Origin: Diphasiastrum complanatum
Taxonomy: Eukaryota > Streptophyta > Lycopodiopsida > Lycopodiales > Lycopodiaceae
DNA: 64,000 bases
Assembly: GCA_029204225.1 (NCBI GenBank)
Contig: CM055092.1
Location: 64,469,190 to 64,533,189 of the forward strand
Direction: 5' to 3'
Shown here: positions 46,295 to 63,896 of the stretch, one piece after another
Layout: each line of letters begins with the position of its first letter
Numbering within the stretch: the stretch's first letter is position 1
Notes under the pieces: model-generated
Database searches by the model: none
Seen by the model: only the letters and a program-made list of their open reading frames with translations
Told to the model about the DNA's origin: nothing
Program-made: the position numbers and the translations under genes

Positions 46295-46970
46295 TTTGGA
46301 AGGTTGGTGTCAAATTTCATCAAAGATGGATATTTACCCCATCCGTCGGCGGATTGGGTCTTGCATGCAATTTTTCATTGCCCAAAATAATTAAACATTC
46401 CAAATTTACGTATAATTTTTAAGAGCTTTTATCTTTAACAAATTGTTAACTTCTCAATGGCACCGTTCATATTTCAGATCGTCAAGTTAGCTACATATTT
46501 TGTTTTTACACCAATTTCATCAGAGATGGATATTTACCCCATCCGTCGGCATATGTGGTCCTGCATGCGACTCGATAGGATCAAACAACTTGTAAGCTTG
46601 GTCTAAAGTAGTGTAGCTGATGAGAATACATTGCCCAAAATAATTAAACATTCCAAAATTACATAGAATTTCTAAGAGCTTTTTTCTTTCACCAAACTAT
46701 TAACTTCTCAATCACACCGTTCATATTGAAGATTATCAAGTTAGCTACATTTTTTGTTTTTACACCAATTTCATTGGAGATGGATGTTTATCCCATCTGC
46801 CAGTGGATTGGGTCCTACATACTATTTTTCATTGCCCAAAACTTTCCAAATTTCTAAGAGCTTTTCTCTTTAACGAATCGTTAAGTTTCTCAATTGTCGG
46901 CAGATGGGGTAAATATTTATCTCTAATGAAATTGGTGTAAAAACAGAAAATGTAACTAACTTGATGATGT
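46295..46970. repeat. tandem and inverted repeat cluster of a probable DNA transposon
   Basis: A unit containing TTTCATCAAAGATGGATATT + TACCCCATC and, further on, CATTGCCCAAAATAATTAAA occurs three times in direct orientation (near 46315, 46515 and 46768). Then, inverted at 46895-46966, GTCGGCAGATGGGGTAAATA... mirrors 46482-46549. The first unit follows GGGTTTGTTTGG, a common start of plant DNA-transposon ends. No transposase is seen. Confidence 0.6.
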
Positions 46971-47302
46971 TGAATATGATTAGTGTGATTGATATGTCAA
47001 TGGTTTGTTACAGAGAAATTTCACCAAAAGCTTTGTGTAAATTTGCAATTGTTCAATTGAAATTCTACAGGCAATCAAAATTGTCTTGTAGGATCCCATC
47101 CCAAAAGCTTACGGTCCAGCCACTAAAGCACGCAAGAAGCCTCCATACATTCTCGTAGTGACCACAAGCTACGTAAGCATATCGCTTACTATTCCTTGTG
47201 TGCACTTTGTGATGACCCGTAAGACTATCGCTTACGGTCCTTTGTGGCTCTCTGTTGGGCATAAGCTCCGTAAGCAATCTTCTTAGGTACTTTGTTAGCA
47301 AT

Positions 47303-48063
47303 TGTACAAACACAGTGAAAAATATATAAAAAAAAGAAATAAAGAAATAAAACTCCATGGCATGTGTTTTGTAAGCCCACATATGAGCATTTGCCAATAA
47401 ACTTCTACTATGGCATGGGTTTTGTAAGTCTATGGGTAGAAGCTTAGAATAATAAAATAACTTAAACTTAGGATTAGAACTTAGACTTAAGAAACTTAAG
47501 AAAAATTTTAAGTTATCTTAAGTCCCAAGTTAGAAACTTCTAAAGTTCTAAGTTCTAAGTTAGAAGTTTTTTAGAGGCCTTAGAATGGCTAGTTTAAAAC
47601 TAATCCCATAAGCTATTGGATGCTTATGGAAGGCCCTCCTTGCTATAAGAGGAGAGATATTTCTTATGTACACAAGACTTTTGAGATTATGCTATATTGT
47701 CCTTCTCTTATTTGAGATTGTCATTCTATTTCACTTGTGTTTCCTTTAGAAAGGTGCATAGCTTGAGGGGAGGTGCTCGGGCCTCCTCTTGCCTCCTTTT
47801 CATCGGTTTTTATTATTTGATCAATTCCATGTGAAATTCTACATGCATGTCAAACTAGACATTGTCAACATCATTTGCATGTCATACTAGACCAACTAGA
47901 CTTTATGCATGTCATTGGAATTTGATCTACCTAACCCAAACTCACCCTATTCTACAAGGATATGTCCTGAATTCACATACCTTGGATATGTACAATGTAT
48001 TTACATGGGTAGGACCCCCAAATATCAACAAACATAGGATAGATATGTTTTACAATTTTAACA
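47303..48063 (-). mobile_element. probable copia LTR (TGTTA...TAACA), 761 bases
   Basis: In plus orientation it starts TGTTAGCAATTGTACAAACA and ends TTTTAACA, inverted TGTTA/TAACA termini. It is followed by CTCCTCCTTAA, which on the minus strand is the polypurine tract TTAAGGAGGAG. Its first ~120 bases recur at 27005. It would be the 3' LTR of a minus-strand element lying to the right. Termini are inferred without a second full copy. Confidence 0.55.
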
Positions 48064-48099
48064 CTCCTCCTTAAAATATATCTATCTGATGTTGATGAA

Positions 48100-48400
48100 G
48101 ATCTTGTGTGTGTGTGGATTCTCTGCTTTGCATTTTAAGTGAAGATGAACAAAGAATCCATCATAGTAGCACGCTTACCAAATCCATGATAAGTTCTCTT
48201 TGATAGAAATCTTTTCCAAATGCCTTTGAAAGATTTTCCACCAATTTGCCACTATGGTGATATGCCTCTTCCATGCCTGATGTAGATCTTGGGTTTGCAA
48301 AGTTCTTTTGCATGAAGAGGGCTGCATAAGAATCTGAAAAGTCCGAGGCTTCCATGCCTCATCATGACCACAAAGATCATATAGATCAAGATTATACCAT
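48100..48400 (-). pseudogene. possible copia RNase H end next to the LTR
   Basis: Minus strand KLVENLSKAFGKDFYQREL resembles the ADIFTKALP-type motif that ends copia RNase H, and it lies just upstream of the polypurine tract at 48064-48074. The rest of the frame has no clear match, so this rests mainly on position. Confidence 0.35.
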
Positions 48401-49277
48401 GAGCAATATCCAAGATCAAGCACACTAGCTTTACTAGTCCAAATTCTATGAACTTTATCCAAAAAGGATCTAATCTTGAAACCATACTCTAACTTGTTCA
48501 AATTGAGGCTAAATACTTTCTTGAGGGTGTAAGTGTCCTTAGTGGATGCTTCACTTAACCTCACAAGAAGTTTACAACATGCCTCTTCAAAACAAGGAAC
48601 ATATTTTCCAATATGTTTGAGCTTGTTTTTATTCTTGCTCTTACTCAATTTAAGAGCATTCAAATGATGGTACAATATCTTGCGGCAAACGAGGTAAGCG
48701 AAACCAACAGTGGAAATGAAACTCGTTATGTCCTCGCGCTCCAAGGAGTATCACCAGAGATCATGCAAGTACCCAGAAGTACAGAGATCTGACTTAGCAG
48801 ATACTTCCTAGGTCGTGGCTAATTGCCACTCTTGTAATTCCCCGATTAGTTGTAGATGTTTAATCACTCTAATCTTAGGTTTACAAGAGAGACCATACTT
48901 ACTAGATAGTACTTGACATATATCAGAAAAAAAAATCTGATGCTAGTAAGCAATCAAGATGAATATAGACAGAAGCTCTGCCTGCATGCGAGAATATAAT
49001 TTTGTCTAGGATCAAAAGATCCCATTGTCTGCTACTGAAGCGAGACTACTACTCGTGAGAGAACCGTGCTTCTCTCACGCCAACGCACTGCGTGGATTCA
49101 CATGCAGTGCCCTAAAGAAATAAGAGGAAATCAATATAGAATATTTTTCTGGTTGTGTCTGATCTTGGATGTCGAATGCTTATGCTGTTTATCTTTCATA
49201 TGTCTGAGTTTTCTTGTTCCCTTTGAATTCCGCATCTTGGTTGAAATGAAGTCGAATGTTGTATTAATTTTATGGAC
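48401..49277. other. no gene recognised
   Basis: A minus-strand frame of 189 codons at 48175-48744 shows no domain beyond the weak RNase H end. The rest is AT-rich spacer upstream of the copia gag. Confidence 0.35.
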
Positions 49278-51734
49278 GTAGATCAGTAGTAACTGACTAC
49301 TCTCTGGAGGATTGTAGGAGTGTTTCAACTGGCAGTGCCCAGCGAACGCATCTGAAGGCTAAGAAGATGTGGGATGCACTACTCACAAGATTTCAGACGA
49401 AATCAAGAAGTCAGATTATGATGTTGGAAGATCAGCTGACGAATCTATAGTGGGATGGAAAAGACCTCACCTCTTTCGTGAGAAAGATGAAGGATCTGTT
49501 TCTATCACTACACAACTCAAGAGCAGAGAATGCAGTATCAGCTGAGAAGCAGCTCAGATATCTGTTGAGAGCCTTACCCAGATCTTTTCAGATGACACAA
49601 ACCCTGCTCACGAAAGATCCTACCATGAACCTCGAAAAGGCGATTGTCGAGATTCGAGAGGAAGTCGAGGCTAGAGAGCATCTTGATCACAAAGATGGCT
49701 CTGACCAGGCACTCTACGGCAATAGAGAAAAATCAAAGAAACAGTTCAAGCCTAAGAGGGACTCGAATCAGAGGCAGGATCGTGACCAGAAAGCAGAGGG
49801 GACCAGCAAAAGCAACTGGAAGACCAAGGGGAGGTCAAAACAACAAGATGCCGACAAGAAGAACTGCACGAGATGCAAAAGAGATGGGCATACAGTAGAT
49901 ACCTGCTGGCTCAGTCCCAAGATTGAGTGTATCCATTGCTATAAAAATGGTCATGCAACCATGGATTGCCGCCGGAACCCAAGAAACAGATCAGCACATA
50001 ACAGACAGGAGAACGATAATAGTTCTTCCTATGTCGAGGAGCCCGAGAGCTCAAAGATGGGCGAAGAAAGAACGAACAAAAATTGTTCGACCACCTACAT
50101 CTATGAAGATGTGTGTGCAGCATCAACGTCTGACACACATGAGGTGATCTTGGATTCGAGAGCCACCTCGCACTTCATGACATCAAGACGAATCATGTCT
50201 AATTTCAGAAGTGCAGATCCCTCAAGATTCATAGTTCTTGGAGATGGATCCAGACATCAAGTGAATGGTACTGGTTCACTCTGGCTCAACACCAACGGTA
50301 GAGACAGACGACTCGAAGGCGTTCTGTTCGTGCCAACTCTGCAGCAAGACCTACTCTCTGTAGCAAGAATAGCAGATGCAGGGATGTTTGTGACATTTTC
50401 TAACAAAGCATGCAACATGATTGATGCCAACACCAGCACTCTCATTGCTCAAGGCAGAAGGAAAGAGAACCTATATCATTTGAACGTACGCCTACTTGCA
50501 GATCAGGTGCATCAGACTCATGACGACTTGCCAGACACTCTGTGGCACAGAAGATTCTACCACATGAATTCAATGGCACTCTACCAGTCAAGTCATCATG
50601 GAGCAATAACAGGAGTCAACATCTCAAATGCAACCAATTCGACCACCTGTGATGCATGTTTGAAAGGCAAGATGTCATGCACACCATTCGTCAAAGACTC
50701 CTACAAAACGACAAAGATTCTGGAGCTGGTGCACTTTGACATCTATGGTCCATTCAACGTGATCTTAGTAGGAGGTTCAAAATATTACATAACCTTCATT
50801 GATGATTATAGCAAGTTTGCCAGAGTGTATTTTATTCTGAATAAATCTGAAGCACTCAATAAATTCACAGAAAAAGCAGATCAGAACAGATCGAGATGGC
50901 GAATATATCTCAAATCGCTTCACTGACTTCTGCAATGATCGTGGCATCATTCATAGAAGAACTGCAGCCTACACACCGCAGCACAATGGTGTTGCTAAAC
51001 GAAAGAACAGGACCCTGATGGAAGCAGCTAGATGTATGATGGCATACTCGAAGGCTCCAAGGGCACTGTGGACTGAAGCAGTAGCTACAGTCGCATACAT
51101 CCAGAACAAGACAGGTAAATCTGGTATTCCTCACACGACACCACATGAGCTATGGTGGGGTAGAAAGCCCAACCTGTCTCACGTCAGAATACTTGGCTGT
51201 GCAGCATATGCACATATTCCTGATAAGAAAGCCGAGCAAGGATTTCTGGTATGATACACCCAGAAGATCCTAGAGGATTTTGGGATGCTGAACTGCAAAG
51301 GAGCAAACACTCCAATGTTTGCAGGAACGGTGCTAACAAATGATGACTGTCCAAAGACTGAGGAAGAAAGGGAACAGATGCAGCTCACACCCTACAAGAG
51401 GCTAATAGGTTCATTGATGTACCTTGCAAACAACACACGTCCTGATATTGCTTATGCAGTATTCAGGATGAGCCAATTCTGCACAAATCCAGGCTCAACA
51501 CATTGGAAGATTGCAAAATGAATTTTGCAATATCTTCAATTAACGAGGGATTATGGCTTGTGTTATTGTCATGGTGCAGGTCTCAAGATACTTTCTTACA
51601 GCAATGCTAGTTGGGCATCTCTCAAGGACGATTATAAAAGCATCTCAGGAGGATGCACCATCGCATCAAGAACAACAGTTCTCTCGGTCAGCAAGAAGCA
51701 GACCATTGTAGCCCAGTCATCCTGTGAAGCAGCT
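49278..51734 (+). pseudogene. Ty1/copia gag-pol, defective
   Basis: Domains in order: gag (KKMWDALLTRFQTKSRSQIM, VRKMKDLFLSLHNS, LLRALPRSFQMTQTLL); zinc knuckles CTRCKRDGHTVDTC and CIHCYKNGHATMDC (near 49864-49970); protease with ILDSRATSHF (near 50150); gag-pre-integrase LWHRRFYHMNSMALY; and integrase with HFDIYGPF and, after a short deletion/frameshift near 50875, TDRDGEYISNRF and YTPQHNGVAKRKNRTLMEAA. Past 51254 most of reverse transcriptase is missing. RNase H resumes (LIGSLMYLANNTRPDIAYAV at 51400-51460; YSNASWASLKDDYKSISGG near 51596) and stops at QSSCEAA. The main open frame is 49478-50926 (482 codons). Protease has DSR for DSG, and integrase has NGVAK where the catalytic Glu belongs. 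Confidence 0.92.
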
Positions 51735-52085
51735 CGTAATTTAAGATTTGGCCTTGCTATGGATGGCATAAATCCTTTTAGCGTTCAAGCGTCAACTTGG
51801 TCCACATGGCGAGTTGTGCTCGTTAATTATAATATACCTCCATGGTTGAGTATAAAAACTGGACACTTCTTATTAGTTTTAATGATTCCAAGAGAGTACA
51901 AGGCCAAGAACATGGATGTGTATCTTGCACCTTTGGTTGATGGATTGTGCATTCTTTGGAATGGTATTCACGCTTATGACATTTTGAGACCTATACAACA
52001 AAGGAACTTCATTGTTCATGGAATTTTAATGTGAACAATGCATAACTACCCCGGTATAAGTGAATGTTCAGGTAATTATACAAAT
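51735..52085 (+). pseudogene. CACTA Tnp2 transposase fragment fused to copia RNase H
   Basis: Without a break in the frame the copia RNase H changes into GLAMDGINPFSVQASTWSTW, VVLVNYNIPPWLSIKTGHF, MDVYLAPLVDGLCILWNGI and FIVHGILM*TMHNYPG. This is the Tnp2 core, in which LASDGxNPF and YNLPPW are diagnostic. The reading frame 51525-52034 is thus a chimera of two element classes. Only about 110 codons of Tnp2 remain. Confidence 0.85.
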
Positions 52086-52129
52086 CCATTTTAGGGTTTA
52101 GCATTTGAGTACATTTGACTAAGTTTTAT

Positions 52130-52505
52130 GCTTAAGTGGCCTTATCAATAGTGTCCATATGTGATGAACTGTAACAATGGTTGACGGACGAAAAATGTTT
52201 TTGCCTTTCTTGGCCAAATTTCAGTGATTTTCAAAAACCCCGCTGGGCAGAACAAACAATTGTGATTGGACTACAGTTACTGCCCGAATACTCTTTTGTT
52301 GCCCATATTTGTACACTCGAGGTCGATTTGTCATCAATAGTCATAAACTGTAGTTAACTAATCCTTGTAGTTTAGGAACTTCTTGTCATTCTTAGATATA
52401 CCTCTCATTCTCTTCATTCTCATTCGTACTCAACTTCCATAGACATATTTTGGACTAATGGAGACACATAATTGGAGACCAAGAGGAACCATTGATGCAG
52501 GCTAG
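52130..52505 (+). repeat. dispersed repeat, inverted copy of 26140-26590
   Basis: It matches the reverse complement of 26140-26590 across about 370 bases (GTGATGAACTGTAACAATGG, CCGCTGGGCAGAACAAACAA, GGAACTTCTTGTCATTCTTA). It lies 45 bases past the Tnp2 fragment and may belong to that CACTA element, which the other copy could test. Confidence 0.7.
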
Positions 52506-52888
52506 GATGAAGATGAACAGTTTGCTTGGTGCGGGCCCATGCGCTATCCTAGTATCGGATCAACATGCGTGTGTACAGATCAGCAATGAGGCAGTATAGG
52601 AGGTGCGTGCTGAATCGATAATCCGAGAATGAAAGTCGTCAGTCGATAGCGGATCAACGCGTAGGTGAGTATAGGTGATTGTTCGTTGTGTCAAGTTTTG
52701 GATCGAATCTGAGTCTTCATTCATTTCACATGCTCATCTTTGGTTTTTGGATGATCACACACTTTGAAATCTTTGTAGATTAGAAGCGGCGTAGCCGCCA
52801 CGTCGAAGTGGAAAATCTAGAATATTCCCTCCAAAAATTAGAATATTCTCTTCAAAAATTAGAATATTCCCTTTAGTTTTCATCTAAT

Positions 52889-53639
52889 CCGTAATAATAT
52901 CGGTTCAACGTGCGAAAGCCCAAAAAGATCCCGACAGATCGTACATCTGCGCGTTGAATCGATATTGCATGTATTTGTACTAATATCGTTTCAACATGCA
53001 AACAACCAATTAGAGTACTAGAGGTTGTAGTTGTGAGCGCCGAATCAATATTGCCTATTATAAAAAAAAAAAAAAAAAAAAAAACCCTGTAACTTTTGAA
53101 CAACAACATAGATTGAGATGAATATATTGCCATTAGAAAGCCCTTGACGAGAGCTTTCCAGCGACATCCAACATGACCCAGTTCCAAGCTACGATTAAAA
53201 AAATATTCTCAATCAAAGTTTTTGACAGCTAGTCAATGGTCAATCTGATATCGGTTCGGCATGCGGTTGACCAGTTTGATCTGGGTACCAATGTACCAAT
53301 ATCAGGTTGACCGTTGACTGTCCACCAAAAGCTCTGACTGAGAATATCATTTTAACCATAGCTCGGAACTAACATGTTGGGTGTCATTGGAAAGCTCTCG
53401 TCGAGGGCTTTCTAATGGAACTATAATCATCTCTATCCGTGTTGTCATTCAAAATTTACAATTTTTTTTTTCTTACAACAGGCAATATTGATTTGGCACG
53501 CAGAAGTATGACCTCTGATACTCTAATTGGTTGTTGAAACGATAGTAGTACATATACATTCAATATCAATTCAACGCGCAGATGTATGACCTCTCGAAAT
53601 CTTTTTGGACTTTTGCACATTGAACTGATATTATTACGG
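52889..53639. mobile_element. foldback element: 750-base near-complete inverted repeat
   Basis: The ends CCGTAATAATATCGGTTCAA and its mirror TTGAACTGATATTATTACGG bound two arms of about 360 bases that meet near 53264. Matching blocks include AAAAAGATC/GATCTTTTT, GTACATCTGCGCGTTGAAT/ATTCAACGCGCAGATGTA, AGAAAGCCCTTGACGAGAGC/GCTCTCGTCGAGGGCTTTCT and GTCAATGGTCAATCTGATAT/ATATCAGGTTGACCGTTGAC. No protein is encoded. A poly-A run of about 22 lies at 53061-53083. Confidence 0.8.
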
Positions 53640-53654
53640 TCATTCAAAAGTTAT

Positions 53655-53850
53655 CTTAGTTTTCATGTACACCGTACTAATATCGGTTCAACGCGCGAAA
53701 GCCTAAAAAGATCTTGAGAGGTCGTACATCTGCGCGCCGAATCGATATTGCATGTATCGGTACTAATATTGTTTCAACGTACGGACAACCAGTTAGAGTA
53801 CCAGAGATCGTACTTGTGCGAGCTGAATCAATATTGCCTGTTGTCCATAC
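53655..53850. repeat. third, direct copy of the foldback arm
   Basis: From TTAGTTTTCATGTACACCGT onward it repeats 52873-53055 in direct orientation (CGAAAGCCTAAAAAGATCTT, GTACATCTGCGCGCCGAATC), so the foldback unit is flanked by a partial second unit. Confidence 0.75.
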
Positions 53851-54369
53851 ATACTGAACGCACAAACAGCCAAATCAAGGACTAGGTGTCGTACCTATGT
53901 GCACTAAACCGATCTTTGGGCGTAAAATTCGAATGTAACTTGAACGTAAAGTTTTTCTTATGGTCATGTTTGTACTAATGTAGAGCGGAGCTTCAGAAAC
54001 GTTGGCCCTCGTGAGTTTTCACGAATGTATCATATCTCTAGGTAGGGAATTCGGCGACCATTAGGCTTTAATGATAGACCATTCATTACTTTTCGGCACA
54101 AGTACCATGTTGTACAAGACTAACGACAAATACTTTATTTTTGACGTAAAACGATTTAAGGTCATCTATCGTGGAAGCAACGCCACGATTAGAAATGAGT
54201 GGATTAGGACCAGTTGGCCTCGCCATGAGGCAAGTTGACGGGACACATCCCATCAACAACAACCTGGGCTATGCATGGGTTGTCAAAGAAGAAACTATAT
54301 GTACAATGTACTTTGTTTATTGAAACAGAGTTACTATGTGAGCTTGGTGTGGGAGATTACTTTCTGTGT

Positions 54370-55260
54370 GGATGTTTTTGTGTGGATGTCATTGTATTTA
54401 TGATTTGTGGATCCAGTTTGAAGTGAAATTTAACTTAAATAAGTTGACAATAAAAAACAAATATCTTCTACCTCACATTAATGAATTAATGGATCAATTA
54501 TTACAAGCAAAATATTTTCTAAATTTGAATCAAAATCTAGGTATCACCATATATGTATTTGGCAAGGTGATGAGCATAAAGTTGCTTTTTATACAAAAAA
54601 GTATAGTTATTATGAGTATTTAATAATGCCTTTTGGCTAAACTAATGCGCTAGCTACTTTATGACACTCATGAATGAGTTATTTCATCTTATTTAGATCA
54701 TTTTGTGATTGTATAGCTTGATGATATTCTCATGTTTATGCACACCTTATTTGAACACCAAGAACATTTACATACAATTTCATGATTCTCCGTGACAATC
54801 ACCTATATATCTATCTTGAGAAAATAGAGTTCTTTATAATGATTTTTGAATATCTCGGACATTTCATTTATGCGATTGGAATATCTATTGATTAAAAAAT
54901 GTTTAGTCATATGTGATTGGCATACACCATGAAACTTGCAATGATGTTCAATCTTTTCTTGGGTAAGCTAAATTTGTACATCACTTTTCTTTGGAAAGAT
55001 CTCCACTTACAGAGTTGTTACGTAACAAATATGCTTTTGTACAAGCTTTTCAATAAACTCAAATTGCTTTATTAACTACCCCCATTCTAGAGATTGTTGG
55101 TCTTAAAATTTTGTTTGAATTGCCTCAGATTAGTCATGAGTGTTGTACTTATGCAAAAGAAATATGCTATTGCATTCCATAGCAAAAATATAATTTCGCT
55201 TCTTTATTTCAGTCTTTGGGTGTTAAAATTGTCAAAATTCTAGCTTTGGATTCATGATGT
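54370..55260 (+). pseudogene. Ty3/gypsy reverse transcriptase remnant
   Basis: Plus-strand frames read HINELMDQLLQAKYFLNLNQ (the usual IDELLDQLxGAKYFSKLDL), MPFG, VIV*LDDILMF (catalytic YLDD with Tyr replaced by a stop), EHLHT, FEYLGHFIYAIGISID and SPLTELLRNKYAFVQAF, ending in the RNase H start at about 55250. Stops and frameshifts are numerous. The gag, protease and integrase parts are absent here. Confidence 0.8.
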
Positions 55261-55553
55261 TATGTGTATAACCTGATCACCTGTTCCCACACATGGATAG
55301 AAAAAACCTTGAATTACATATGTGTGAACTAGTGAAAAGCTAATCAAGTTGAAAATTGCCATTTGACAATGTTTTACTAGTTAATCAAGCATACCCATGT
55401 GAATATTGATGATTTCTAACATGTGAGAGATTGTTCCCACGTGTGTACATCAGGGAAATATCAGTAGATGATCATAGGAGTTGATTTGGTAAGCTCCTAA
55501 AAGCTAGAAAAATTTCACATCCATTTGACGTAAAGGCCAACCAAAATGTGAAG

Positions 55554-60379
<4,826 letters not shown>

Positions 60380-61090
60380 GTTGTTGAAGATTGGCTTGTA
60401 AAATGGAGTAGCTATTTCAATCTACACGGTGTTTCTGAGGAGTAAAAAAATCAAAAGTGCTATCTTGTTTTCTCATGGCAAAGCGTCGTCTTGGTGGCAA
60501 GTTTTGAAGATAAAAAAACCCCACTACATGGGATGCGTTTGTAGATGTATTCAAGAAAGCATTTGTCATGGAAAATAGTTTGTGAATTGCAAAATGGGTA
60601 TTAATAGTTTAAACTCTATATTTAGAAAATTATTGTCTACATTAAGGCTAAAAAAGCAAATCTTTGCTATGTTGCAACAAACCTAGACACATGATAAAAT
60701 TCTATCTTGAAAGAAAGAGACCTATAGCACAAGTGATAGAGATCCCTAGTGAAAAACTTAAATTTGGAAATTAACCTAGATGATTGTGAGTGTGAATGTT
60801 CATTTAGTACTTCTTCTTTCTTGCCTAATGATTTATTTTGTTTAAAGGCCACAATAATGGTTCAAGAAGTTAGTATTTTATTAATTAGTCATTCAACTTA
60901 AAATTTTATTAATTTTCATCTTGTGTAAAAACTTAGCCTAACAACTGAAGCCAACAATCATAGATACAAAGTTTATCTAGCTTCAAGAATGGAGTTGGAG
61001 ACTTGGAATGTTAAAGTGCCGAATCTCCCAGTGATGATTCAAGATCATAGAGAATTAGTTAATTTTCATGTTTTAGACTTGGCATGTTCT
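60380..61090 (+). pseudogene. Ty3/gypsy gag-protease remnant
   Basis: Plus strand: VEDWLVKWSSYFNLHGVSEE then, in the next frame, KIKSAILFSHGKASSWWQVL. This is the gypsy gag pattern WLxxLExYFxxxGxxEExKV...LxGxAxxWW. A weak knuckle region lies near 60645. At 60870-61085 KLSLTTEANNHRYKVYLASR and VPNLPVMIQDHRELVNFHVL match the gypsy aspartic protease end (NLPVxIQGH...FYVLD). The catalytic DSGA part is lost. Several stops and frameshifts. Confidence 0.6.
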
Positions 61091-61199
61091 GTTACGTCTG
61101 CGTTTTGTATATAGGATCTGGCATAGTCATAGACTTGGATACACGCCAGTACTTGAGATTATTGGTGACACCTTGTTATTTCGAACTAGGCCAGAAATG

Positions 61200-61542
61200 T
61201 AATTAATAACTTTGTGAAGACCCAATCACAAATATTGTGACGTGTGGAGCTATTGCATGAGTTAGGACGACTATAGGCATGTGTAGAGGACCAATAGCAA
61301 TTAAAAGCGCTTTTGGGAATATTTTTGGCTTGCATGAGCACATGCACAGGAGAGGCTCGGTCAATATATCACAGTGGAAACTTGAATTACTATCATTCTT
61401 GTTTGTGATTCCTATTCCCTAGCATAGGGGAGATGCTTTTGGAGATTGATCGGTAGCATCTACATAATTGGGTGGTTTGGCTCCATAGTCATTCCTTTGT
61501 GTGTGTATTGTAAGCAGGATCTTGGAAGTGCTTCTCCCTACA
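61200..61542 (+). repeat. 3' end of a second copia-type 5' LTR
   Basis: It ends CCCTACA one base before a perfect primer site and shares TTGGGTGGTTTGGCTCCA-like text with the LTR end at 12833. The start was not found; the left limit is approximate. Confidence 0.5.
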
Positions 61543-61543
61543 A

Positions 61544-61555
61544 TGGTATCAGAGC
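61544..61555 (+). promoter_or_regulatory. retrotransposon primer-binding site (tRNA-iMet)
   Basis: TGGTATCAGAGC, identical to the site at 12835-12846 and at the same one-base distance from the LTR end. No gag frame follows; a CT/CA array begins about 215 bases on. Confidence 0.8.
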
Positions 61556-61768
61556 AATGCTTACGAAGATTGAAGGGATTGGAGCTATGGAGCTTTTTGT
61601 TGACACTTTGGTGGAGATGAATCTGTTCTCTCTTTCTGGTGGTGAACAAGCTTTCAAGTGGGTGTTCTATCATAACTCTCTGTATTGGGTATTTCCTATC
61701 CACCTTCAACCCTAGATCCAAGCACATTCAAGATTCAAAGGATGAAGTAGATCTTTAACTTGTTACGT

Positions 61769-62755
<987 letters not shown>

Positions 62756-63896
62756 CATAGTGATGTAAAGCTTGCATTGTATGCAAGCTTTACTTCCGGC
62801 GCCACTGACACCAGCATTGTCCCCGATGCCAGCACTGCCACTGCTGCTCCCGGCGCCACTATGACCAAAATCCAGCCGGTGCCAAGTTCCTATAGCTGAA
62901 AAACTTTGATCGGTTCTAGCGAAGTCCAGAGAGCTCGGATCGATGTGCAATCACCTCACATGATCTAGGCATGATTAAAGGAAGCCTGAGGATCAATAAA
63001 TTCTAGAGAGAGAAAATGACTTTCTAGATAGAGAACTATAGGGGAATGCGGGTTGTGACTCAGGGCGAGCTCCAACCAAGTCTCAGCTTTCCTTGTTGGA
63101 ATGTTGTCCTGGCACCCGCCTTGGCATGCTAGTGTCATGGAGACTAGGGTCGTTCACACACTTGAAATGTAAACTTCTCAGATTTATTAATAAAGTGAGA
63201 TTTTCCTCAAACTAACTCTGATTACCTTCTGGGTTTCAGTGTTCAGGAAAAGCGCCAATTGTAAGGCCGCTTCAAATCTTTTTGATCTGGCACTTAGCTG
63301 AGGGTTGTATCCCGGGATGCCAGCGGTATGTCGTCGGGACCATTTGGTCCGGGATGCCAACAGTATGCTGTCGGGACCATTCGGTCCAGGAACTGGTTGT
63401 CTTCGTATCTGTCATGGATTGTGGTTCTGAGTGTTCCTTGCATGAACGTGAATCCGTTAAGCTCTTGGGGAACAGGCTCTAACATGTCGGTTGAGTTGGA
63501 TGGCTTGCTTGGGTTGTTTATGGCTGTCCAGTCTGGCGTGGTGCTAGGTTGGCTTCCAGCACTCGTGACGAAGCTTTGAGCTGGTTAAGTCTGATGTAAC
63601 TCAGACGACTTGCTTGGAATGGATGTTACTCGTTCGTAACGAAGCTTCAAGTTAGTTAAGTTTGATGTATGTCAGGCGGCTTTCTTGGAGGGAAGTCACC
63701 CACATTGGACCCCCGGTCTGGCATGGCACTAGGTTGGATCTCAACGTTGGTTTCCGAACTTCAAGCTAGTTAAGTCTGATTGTTGTTGGCGAGTTGGCTG
63801 CTTGTATGTCAAGTGGGTTCACGACAAGAGTTGAAAGCCGGGAAGCTAAGTCGTGATTCCCGACAGCTCCCTTTGAGATGCCTGCACTACACATAG
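62756..63896. mobile_element. second solo LTR of the 43-kb family, with 5-bp target-site duplication (CATAG)
   Basis: The LTR runs 62761-63891, starting TGATGTAAAGC and ending CACTACA, with CATAG on both sides (62756-62760 and 63892-63896). It is colinear with 42925-44142 but lacks about 85 bases (matching roughly 43190-43285), and many of its CG dinucleotides are changed to TG or CA. No coding region. Confidence 0.9.
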
